Origin: Deltaproteobacteria bacterium
GTDB taxonomy: Bacteria; Desulfobacterota; Desulfobacteria; Desulfobacterales; ETH-SRB1
Reading direction: 5' to 3'
Assembly (NCBI GenBank): GCA_019314185.1
Contig: JAFCZU010000078.1
Location: 1-9,989 of the forward strand
DNA: 9,989 nt
The number at the start of each line of letters is the position of its first letter. Within the stretch, counting starts at the first letter, position 1. The notes under the pieces are model-generated. The model did no database searches, had not been told where the DNA came from, and saw only the letters and a program-made list of their open reading frames with translations. Positions 1 through 6,562 of the stretch are shown here, one piece after another. Both the position numbers and the translations under genes were made by a program.

Positions 1-2
1 GT

Positions 3-113
3 TTTTCAAAGATCTTTCAACTTTTCAAAATTGAGGACGATTTTCAGTCCTATGTTGACGCACTTACTGAGACATTAACTGGTTCTACGCCATTTCAGGG
101 GTGCGAAACTTGA
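3..113 (+). CDS. Partial 3' end of an upstream gene, function unknown
   Basis: Only one + frame stays open from the left edge with protein-like content: 36 codons ending in TGA at 111-113. The peptide ends in ALTETLTGSTPFQGCET and has an amphipathic start (FSKIFQLFKIEDDF). The other two + frames are closed by stops at about 32 and 76. The fragment is too short to assign to a family. It leaves a 169-nt gap before the operon, with no clear terminator between, so the upstream gene could be another member of the same system or an unrelated neighbour. A chance open frame is possible at this length. Confidence 0.4.
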   Translation, partial: FSKIFQLFKIEDDFQSYVDALTETLTGSTPFQGCET

Positions 114-169
114 GATTTTAGTTGTTCCTGATCGGTTCAAGAATGTGCCGATTTTGAAAGTTGAAAAAT
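15..169. repeat. AT-rich imperfect inverted motifs flanking the leader
   Basis: CTTTCAACTTTTCAAAAT at 15-32 is nearly the reverse complement of ATTTTGAAAGTTGAAAAAT at 151-169; the match breaks at one inserted base. The arms are about 120 nt apart, so a local hairpin is unlikely. They may be binding sites for a regulator or coincidental A/T-rich similarity. The left arm lies inside the probable end of the upstream gene. Confidence 0.25.
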
Positions 170-182
170 ACTCACTGAGGGT

Positions 183-192
183 ACAGCGCTGT
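183..192. promoter_or_regulatory. Perfect 10-bp palindrome in the operon leader
   Basis: ACAGCGCTGT is a perfect palindrome and the most GC-rich patch in the 169-nt leader, about 90 nt before the first ATG. It could be an operator half-site pair for a dimeric repressor. It is not a LexA box, which has the opposite order, CTGT then ACAG across 8 nt. No good -35/-10 pair at 16-18 nt spacing was found in the leader, so the promoter is not placed. Confidence 0.25.
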
Positions 193-265
193 CCTGAACT
201 TTGAGTTTGATTTTATATGTTGATGAAGGTAGACTGCATCTTGTTTTTTACATTTTCTGATAAAT

Positions 266-275
266 AGAAGTTGAG
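266..275 (+). promoter_or_regulatory. Weak ribosome binding site deciding the start of the first gene
   Basis: The purine-rich AGAAGTTGAG lies 7 nt before ATG 283. The in-frame TTG at 271 falls inside this element and has no site of its own at a workable distance. ATG 283 is therefore preferred over TTG 271. Confidence 0.4.
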
Positions 276-282
276 CAATAAT

Positions 283-1530
283 ATGGAAAAAGAAATTTTG
301 CGTGTAGATCCCAAAGCAAGAGTCAAAAAAACTCTGATAACCATTGTCACTTGCTTTATTAGCATTGCTACTATCCTGGTTTTTTTATTATTTGGTCAGT
401 TGCTAAAAAATTATCTCGATTTTGGAGCCAATAGAAAGCATATACTCCAAGAATTGGTTGATATTCAGACACGCCTCGATGAGAACAAAACGCAAATAGT
501 TGTAGAACAAGATAAATTTAAAACGCATTTTAAAAACGGGCAATTACAACTTGCTGAACTCAACGATACCATTGCCGCACGAGAAGCTAAAATCGAGTCG
601 CAACAATCAAAAGTAAATGAGTACGACATACTTACCGAAAAAGTCAGGTTGCGCAATCAAGAATACCAAGCCTTGCTAGATAAACTTCGAAAGGTCAATG
701 AAAATTTCGCAACCGCAAAGGGAGACCTATCTGGGAAAGGAATTGAAATATCAGCGCTTGAAAAACAGAAGGAAGATATAACTAAGAAAATAAATGAATT
801 TGAAAACAGCAAAAACAATGCAAAACAATCAATAGTTCAACTTAATAGTCAAATTTCAACGCGTAAACTAAAACTTGCGTCAATTCAATCTGACATTTCA
901 AAAAAAAACAATGACGCAGCAATAATTTCGGGAAACTTTGATATAATCAAAAAAGAATATCAACTTGGCAATAATAATTTACAACAAATAAACAAGCAGC
1001 TTGCCGGAAAAAATATCACGCTGGCAAAAATTAATGATAAAACAGAGTCGTTCGAAGAACAAAAAAAGGTATTAGAAGGCGAGCTAAAAGAACTTAGCCG
1101 ACTAAAAATAGAGTTTGAACAGTCAATGGCAACACAGAAGGATGCTATTGTCAAAACCAAAAAAATATTGGCAGATGCTACTGTAAAACTCATTAGTGAA
1201 AATGACGAGATAGAAATTGCACAGAAAAAACTTGCTCAACTTGAGATAGATACCGCCAAGATTAAAGAAAAGTATGATACTCTTTCAGTTCAGGTCATTC
1301 TTGCTCAAGAAACTGTTAAAGCAAAGAATCGGGAAAAAAAAGAACTGGAGACAGTTTTCCTGGAATTAAGAAAGAAACAGGCGGATTTTTCATTAACCAT
1401 AAGTCAAATGGAAGAAACTAAAATCAATATTGAGTCACAGATAAAGGCGGTGGTTGTAGCCTTGAAAAACAAGAAGGACGAATTAAAGTCAATCGAAAAA
1501 AAAATTGAAGCTAACAAGAGTGCTAACTAA
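283..1530 (+). CDS. Membrane-anchored coiled-coil protein
   Basis: A 415-residue protein of unknown function. Residues 1-16 are basic and polar (R13, K15, K16). Residues 17-38 form a single strongly hydrophobic membrane segment (LITIVTCFISIATILVFLLF). Nearly all the remainder, about residues 50-415, is Lys/Glu/Gln/Asn-rich heptad-like sequence with almost no proline, as expected of long coiled coils. No enzymatic motif is visible. ATG 283 is chosen over TTG 271, which would add only four residues. The stop is 6 nt before the next gene, which has the same membrane-segment-then-coiled-coil plan, so the two may co-assemble through their coils. The basic N-terminus would by the positive-inside rule put the coil on the outer face of the membrane, yet residues just after the segment are also basic, so topology is undecided. 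By analogy only, it could be a structural or tethering subunit. Composition is more A-rich than in the later genes, which the Lys/Glu/Asn content explains. Confidence 0.85.
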   Translation: MEKEILRVDPKARVKKTLITIVTCFISIATILVFLLFGQLLKNYLDFGANRKHILQELVDIQTRLDENKTQIVVEQDKFKTHFKNGQLQLAELNDTIAAREAKIESQQSKVNEYDILTEKVRLRNQEYQALLDKLRKVNENFATAKGDLSGKGIEISALEKQKEDITKKINEFENSKNNAKQSIVQLNSQISTRKLKLASIQSDISKKNNDAAIISGNFDIIKKEYQLGNNNLQQINKQLAGKNITLAKINDKTESFEEQKKVLEGELKELSRLKIEFEQSMATQKDAIVKTKKILADATVKLISENDEIEIAQKKLAQLEIDTAKIKEKYDTLSVQVILAQETVKAKNREKKELETVFLELRKKQADFSLTISQMEETKINIESQIKAVVVALKNKKDELKSIEKKIEANKSAN

Positions 1531-1536
1531 ATTGCT

Positions 1537-3471
1537 ATGTCAAATCTATTAATCAACCCAATAACACTCTATGTCACTGGAATCACGCTGGTAACAGTCC
1601 TGATCATTATTTTTACTCTTTCTGTCTATTATTACAGCAAGGCGAAAAATATTGCTCCATTCTTGGCTCAAATTGAAGATTTGCAGCGAACAATTGCCGA
1701 AGCTCAGAATACTCTTGAGGAAATCAAAAAAGAATTTCGGGAAAAACAAGATGAGCTTGCCAAGGCTGATAGACTGATAGCAGATGGAAATGAAGCCAGA
1801 GACTGGTTGGATCAAAATCGCACGAAAGTTGAGTCTTTAAAGTTTGATATTGACAAACAAGGTACCAAACTGAAAGACGCAACAGAAAATTATGGAAAAC
1901 GGCAGGAAGAACTCTCTGAGTTGATTCAACAGATCGCCGATAAGCATGTTGCAATTAAAACAGCAACGGAACTGAAAAACAAGTTAGATATAAAAATATC
2001 CGGGTTGTCAGAGCAGTCAGAATCTTTGAAGGCTTCTATTAAACAGGAAACAAAGCATGAAAAAGGTTTAATAGCAGGCATTGACCAACTTAGAGACAAG
2101 AAGAATGAGCTTGATGCCAAAGTTAAAGATTTAGAGCGTCAGGAAAAGCGACTGGGTGAACAGTTGCAGGAAGAAAAGGATGAACACAAACAGCTGAAAA
2201 AGAAAATAACGGCTTCAAATGAAATATTGGCACAAGTTGAAGGTAAAGCTCAGGTTGCAAAGTCGATTATCGCTGAGGGGCAAACAATCACCGAAATGAA
2301 TGAAGAACGCTGGAAAGACTTGGATAGAAAAATTTTCAGTGACGATACCCCGATAACACCAACGAATGTTAATGAAGAAACATGGCTTGAGACCTTCTCT
2401 GCTTCTTTGCGAAAACACGGGTTTATGTTTGATAGAAGAATTCTTTATGCCTTTCACACTGGCCTAAAATGCGCAGAAATTTCACCTCTGGTCGTTTTGG
2501 CTGGCATCTCCGGAACTGGAAAAAGCTTGCTTCCAGAATTGTACTCTTCTGCTTTAGGTATGAACTTCCTCCCTGTTGCCGTCCAACCCCGCTGGGACAG
2601 CCCGCAGGATATGTTTGGTTTCTACAATTATATGGAGGGTCGCTATAAAGCGACGGAATTGTCACGCCTGCTCTGGCAGTTTGATAAGTATAATAATCCA
2701 GAAGCAGAAAATATCTATCAGAAAGAAATTCCATTAAACCTTATTTTGTTGGATGAAATGAACCTTGCAAGGGTTGAATATTATTTTTCTGATATGTTGA
2801 GTAAACTGGAAATTCGACATGGACTGAATCCCGCAGATAAAGCTAACCGACAAAAAGCGGAAATTGAGATTGAATGCAACGCTTCTGCTAAGAATCAACA
2901 GACTCGCCGATTGTTTGTTGCTCTAAACACTTTATTTATCGGGACCATGAACGAAGACGAAAGTACGCAGACGCTTTCGGCTAAAGTTATTGACCGCTCG
3001 AATGTTATTCGCTTCGGGCAGCCGAAACAATTGGCCAGTGTTCCAGATAAAGAAGGTTTTCTAGAAAGATGGACAGGGAAAGATCGAATCACATTTCAAA
3101 ACTGGACAGATTGGCGTTCAAGAAAGCTCGATTCCCAGAATCGAAAGGAACTGGACGAAACTTTGACAAAAATAAACACGGCGCTGTCAGTCGTTGAACG
3201 GCCTTTTGGCCATAGGGTCAGCCAAGCCATTGAAAAATATGTCACCTATTACCCCGGGAAATTCACCGAAGCTCTTGCCGATCAGATAGAAATGAAAATT
3301 CTTCCTAAATTGAGTGGCTTGGACAGTCAGGTTCAAGGATTTGACGATGTGATGCGTGTTATTGAAAACAGGATTGAGCAAGTAGGCGATGATGACCTGA
3401 AAAAGGCTTTTGGTGAATCCCGCAAAAGTGCCGATGATTCATTTTTCAGATGGAGAGGTGTGATGCGCTGA
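1537..3471 (+). CDS. Membrane-anchored coiled-coil protein with McrB-type AAA+ ATPase
   Basis: A 644-residue protein. Residues 9-33 are a membrane segment (VTGITLVTVLIIIFTLSVYYY) followed by SKAK. The short uncharged N-terminus and basic residues after the segment favour a cytoplasmic C-terminus. Residues about 35-250 are coiled coil. The C-terminal AAA+ domain has Walker A GISGTGKS (323-330), Walker B LILLDEMNLAR (402-412, D406/E407), and the sensor-1/arginine-finger block GTMNEDESTQTLSAKVIDR (469-487), the pattern of McrB-type ATPases. Further conserved blocks are FGHRV (557-561) and DQIEMKILPKLSG (582-594), the helical lid region usual in these proteins. McrB family members hydrolyse nucleotide as ring hexamers and drive a McrC/DUF2357 partner; the next gene is a candidate partner. 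GTP versus ATP use cannot be read from the sequence. Classical McrB has a DNA-binding domain N-terminal to the motor; here that position holds a membrane anchor and coils instead. ATG 1537 follows the previous stop by 6 nt without a strong ribosome site, suggesting translational coupling. ATPase assignment is firm; cellular role is inferred. Confidence 0.92.
   Translation: MSNLLINPITLYVTGITLVTVLIIIFTLSVYYYSKAKNIAPFLAQIEDLQRTIAEAQNTLEEIKKEFREKQDELAKADRLIADGNEARDWLDQNRTKVESLKFDIDKQGTKLKDATENYGKRQEELSELIQQIADKHVAIKTATELKNKLDIKISGLSEQSESLKASIKQETKHEKGLIAGIDQLRDKKNELDAKVKDLERQEKRLGEQLQEEKDEHKQLKKKITASNEILAQVEGKAQVAKSIIAEGQTITEMNEERWKDLDRKIFSDDTPITPTNVNEETWLETFSASLRKHGFMFDRRILYAFHTGLKCAEISPLVVLAGISGTGKSLLPELYSSALGMNFLPVAVQPRWDSPQDMFGFYNYMEGRYKATELSRLLWQFDKYNNPEAENIYQKEIPLNLILLDEMNLARVEYYFSDMLSKLEIRHGLNPADKANRQKAEIEIECNASAKNQQTRRLFVALNTLFIGTMNEDESTQTLSAKVIDRSNVIRFGQPKQLASVPDKEGFLERWTGKDRITFQNWTDWRSRKLDSQNRKELDETLTKINTALSVVERPFGHRVSQAIEKYVTYYPGKFTEALADQIEMKILPKLSGLDSQVQGFDDVMRVIENRIEQVGDDDLKKAFGESRKSADDSFFRWRGVMR
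3452..3460 (+). promoter_or_regulatory. Purine-rich tract upstream of the third gene's preferred start
   Basis: GGAGAGGTG lies inside the end of the second gene, with its 3' end 13 nt before ATG 3474. This is longer than the usual spacing. The alternative ATG 3450 overlaps the second gene by 22 nt and has only a pyrimidine-rich stretch ahead of it. ATG 3474, 2 nt after the previous stop, is favoured, but neither site is strong and reinitiation after the overlapping stop is likely. Confidence 0.3.
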
Positions 3472-3473
3472 TT

Positions 3474-6400
3474 ATGAATGAAAGAAGCATATCCGAACTG
3501 AAAAAATATTTACGACAGACTACTCCATCTTCTGACCCTCAATTTGACGCATTTCTGCAGCAGGTAGACATCATTTTTAAATTGCGTCTCGCAGCGGAAC
3601 ACTTCTTTAAATCAGCCCCACATGTTGCAATAAACAAACAGAAGGCGCTACCGCTTTGCTGGAAAACAATTGAACAGATCCTTCATCCAGGCCAGGAATC
3701 CCCTCCGGAAAATCTAATCACGCAAATTGCACGAAATTGTTTCAATGAAACAGAGGATATTATCCGGAATATGCGGAAGGTGTTATTTCGTGATCGTGAG
3801 AAAGTTGCTCTAGGACTGGTCCAGCAGGTAGATCCGCATTGTCTCCGCTGGCTCTCCAAGCAACCTGGGCGCAATGCGATTGAAAAGGCCGGTGCAAAAC
3901 AGCAAATCCTTGCAATAGTTCGAAAAGAAAACTTCAATACACTAGAGAATCGGGTGTTTAAGGACTTTCTTATCCGGTGCCAGCGGGAAGCGGCTTTATA
4001 CGTACAGAATTTTGAAAGTACATTTCGAGATCATGCAACAATCAGGTTGGTTAAACGATTAGGGAGACTGTGTGTTCAGGGACTGCGTGATCCCGTTCTT
4101 GACGGTGTCGGTTCAATGTATGAATTGTCTACACCTAATTATGTCCTACGGCAGGAACGGCGGTATGCAAAAATTTGGAAAGCATACTGCGAACTGATCC
4201 GTCAGGCAGATATTGCAGAGCGACTATGGCTTCGGCGAGAAGAACTTGCAGCAACACTTGAGAAATTACGTTGCGAAGTATTAAAGCACACTGCTCCACG
4301 CGCAAAATATCATTGCCCGATCTGGTTTAACTTTCTTGACGGAAAAAGAGAATTGTTGGACAAACAGTTTTTCGAAAATGAATTATTAGGGGAAAATAAA
4401 AAAACAGATTTTCCCATTCATCCAGCATCCGATAATACTTACCGGCAGGACGATGTAATTGTCGATCTGACGGGTCAGCAACCAGAATATGATTTACTGA
4501 TCTATGGTTGTCATGAAAATGCAAAACCGTATCTTCAGAATTACTCGCGTCCCTCCATTGAAGATATTAATGGTCAAGATTTTTATTTTCTACGGGATCT
4601 CATAAGCAAAACGGACGTCAATGACCAGGATTTAAGGCACAGACTTAGAGATTACTTTGAGCAACTTTACGGAAAGTTTGGTGGAAAGAGGTGGTTTGTT
4701 ATTGTGTCTGACGACCGAAACGCATTCTGGCTGGAACGTATCATCAAATCAATACCGCTTGCCCGCAGCAACGTTTTCCTGCTCTGGCGAAGTGTAGCCA
4801 CTGCAATTGGCGTAATGGATCAACTGAACTGCCCTAAAAGAAACGACACAATTGCCATTATCGACGTTCAGCAGGGCGGTGTTGTCGGTATGAGTAAAAT
4901 TGCTCTGGTTAGGGGGCAATCCGGTGAAATGTTAATACCGCAACGAAAATCCTATATTCGGCATCCGAAAAATTACGACAGGATTTTGCTTCAGCAGAAT
5001 GGAACTGTCCCTGAAAAGGAATCCTTTCTGTATGGGCGGACTGTATTGTACAGGATGACAAAATCAAATATTGAACGAATAAGCACGTTTGCTGGAAAAG
5101 CGGCTCATGTAGTGCTTATTGATAATATTGGAGTTTCTGTACCGGACCATACAAAGTTGGGTGAATGGTTAGTGGCCGATGGAGCTTTGCTTGAGGAAGG
5201 GATGAAAAGTTTTATTAAACAAAGGGATGCTGGGAAAATACCATATTATGATGAATTGGAGGCGCTGTCGCTGATCGTTCAGACCGAAGATGAACAACTG
5301 CTGGCAAAAACATTAGTTCCGGCTGATAAAAGATCACCGGGCGGTAGGGAGATAGTAACAGATACCATCAAACGGGCAGCGGTTTTAAAGCAGCATTCTG
5401 ACTATGTCGATCTTCTTTTGTGTATGGGCGAGGCGTTACCAGACGCTCATCTCAAGCAAAAACGACATGAGTTTCATAAAAACCTTGTTGATGACCATGC
5501 CATAGATTTGTCAGTAAAGGTTACACCTGGACAGGGAATGGCGTTGGTAACAGTTATGTCTGATTTTTTGCATGAGCCCATTGAGTTGGATTTTCTCCGC
5601 GGTATGAAAGATAAAAATGAGAAGGGCGAACCAATGACCATGACATCCCTTGAGGATGAAATGGAACGTAGTTTTCCTCCCGATTCTCCTGATGTAGAGA
5701 GCGATTCTAATTTGTGGGGAGATATAAGATACGAGGTCATGGATTATCTATCAGACAGGATCATGCCTGATGGGAAATGGTTTGCAAAAGCGACTAAAAA
5801 ATATCCCGATGGAGTACCTTTACCAAAGGGGGCAAGTCCTTTAGAAAGGCTTAGAAGAAAAAATGTTTTTGGCAATAAGCAGGGACAACAATATCCTCAA
5901 GGACTCGACCATAAAGCTCTTTTTGCAAAACTTTCTAACGATTGCTTAAAATGCTCCGGAAGTAAACGTAAAGAGATTATAAGGCTAATAGCATGGACTT
6001 ATGCATCAAAAGAATCATTTTTTGATCCAATTCGAAAAAAAACAATTCGTCATATTTTTGATTATGCGAAAGAAAATACATTAGAAGCGCCTCTTTTTCA
6101 GGAAATGACACTGTGCGCTAATTTATGTATTTTACCGGAAGAATGGTCGCGATGTCTTAAAGCTATCGAGTTACGTATAACAGACTATAATAATAGGGTT
6201 ACTCGTGATTTTTATCTGCTGTATAACCTACTTCAGTTTCATCCAACGCTAATTTTGGATACAGAATATTACCTCAACAACCGTTGCTGGAAGATTGCTC
6301 ACCATATTCCGTATTGGTACGATGTCTCACGAGACAACGGTATAACTATCGGATATATCCTGAAAAGTATTTTATACTTACTTCGTTGTCGCCGGTTTGA

Positions 6401-6560
6401 CGGAAAGAAATTTCTTACTAAAGCACATGACCCTGATCATTATGAAATATTCGATAAATGTCTGAACTCCCCTGTACATCACTCACACGAGAGATTACGA
6501 CTTTTAACAAAAGAATACCTATATAATAAAGGTACAATAGACGGGTTACCCGTGGATTAG
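3474..6560 (+). CDS. DUF2357-like and actin/Hsp70-like multidomain protein
   Basis: About 1,028 residues from ATG 3474; eight more if ATG 3450 is used. No family is recognised over the whole length. Residues 1-300 are mainly helical and contain RKENFNTLENRVFKDFL (150-166), which resembles the T-x-EN-R/F block of DUF2357 proteins that partner McrB-type ATPases. Residues about 326-690 read as a divergent actin/Hsp70 fold: a first strand DDVIVDLTGQ (326-335, phosphate-1-like, D331), WFVIVSDDRNAFW (407-419), LLWRSVATAIG (436-446) leading into TIAIIDVQQGG (459-469, phosphate-2-like, D464), then HVVLIDNIGVS (545-555) and ADGALLEE (568-575) at the adenosine-site position. The order and spacing resemble MreB/Hsp70 proteins. 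The usual catalytic Glu before the AAA-I-G helix appears to be R439, and the GGGT loop is QQGG, so hydrolysis may be weak or lost. Residues about 700-1028 are helical with no motif I can name. No clear PD-(D/E)XK nuclease is seen, unlike typical McrC. The gene ends 2 nt before the helicase gene. Domain calls are inferences from motif reading; the coding call is firm. Confidence 0.9.
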   Translation: MNERSISELKKYLRQTTPSSDPQFDAFLQQVDIIFKLRLAAEHFFKSAPHVAINKQKALPLCWKTIEQILHPGQESPPENLITQIARNCFNETEDIIRNMRKVLFRDREKVALGLVQQVDPHCLRWLSKQPGRNAIEKAGAKQQILAIVRKENFNTLENRVFKDFLIRCQREAALYVQNFESTFRDHATIRLVKRLGRLCVQGLRDPVLDGVGSMYELSTPNYVLRQERRYAKIWKAYCELIRQADIAERLWLRREELAATLEKLRCEVLKHTAPRAKYHCPIWFNFLDGKRELLDKQFFENELLGENKKTDFPIHPASDNTYRQDDVIVDLTGQQPEYDLLIYGCHENAKPYLQNYSRPSIEDINGQDFYFLRDLISKTDVNDQDLRHRLRDYFEQLYGKFGGKRWFVIVSDDRNAFWLERIIKSIPLARSNVFLLWRSVATAIGVMDQLNCPKRNDTIAIIDVQQGGVVGMSKIALVRGQSGEMLIPQRKSYIRHPKNYDRILLQQNGTVPEKESFLYGRTVLYRMTKSNIERISTFAGKAAHVVLIDNIGVSVPDHTKLGEWLVADGALLEEGMKSFIKQRDAGKIPYYDELEALSLIVQTEDEQLLAKTLVPADKRSPGGREIVTDTIKRAAVLKQHSDYVDLLLCMGEALPDAHLKQKRHEFHKNLVDDHAIDLSVKVTPGQGMALVTVMSDFLHEPIELDFLRGMKDKNEKGEPMTMTSLEDEMERSFPPDSPDVESDSNLWGDIRYEVMDYLSDRIMPDGKWFAKATKKYPDGVPLPKGASPLERLRRKNVFGNKQGQQYPQGLDHKALFAKLSNDCLKCSGSKRKEIIRLIAWTYASKESFFDPIRKKTIRHIFDYAKENTLEAPLFQEMTLCANLCILPEEWSRCLKAIELRITDYNNRVTRDFYLLYNLLQFHPTLILDTEYYLNNRCWKIAHHIPYWYDVSRDNGITIGYILKSILYLLRCRRFDGKKFLTKAHDPDHYEIFDKCLNSPVHHSHERLRLLTKEYLYNKGTIDGLPVD

Positions 6561-6562
6561 CT

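Noticed and set aside
35..50. GGAC/GTCC short inverted repeat as a hairpin
   Set aside because: A four-base stem across an AT loop inside a probable coding region is expected by chance.
55..83. TTGACG at 55-60 as a -35 box
   Set aside because: The only -10-like sequence downstream, TTAACT, is at about 14-nt spacing, and the site lies within a probable coding end.
217..267. 16-codon ORF (MLMKVDCILFFTFSDK) in the leader, possible leader peptide
   Set aside because: It has no Shine-Dalgarno site, no run of regulatory codons and no attenuator hairpins after it.
283..1530. First gene as an SMC/Rad50-type ATPase
   Set aside because: There is no Walker A, Walker B or signature motif; it is coiled coil plus a membrane segment only.
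283..1530. First gene as a Zorya ZorA (MotA-like) stator protein
   Set aside because: It has only one membrane segment and no MotA-like multi-span region, and no ZorB/OmpA-like partner follows.
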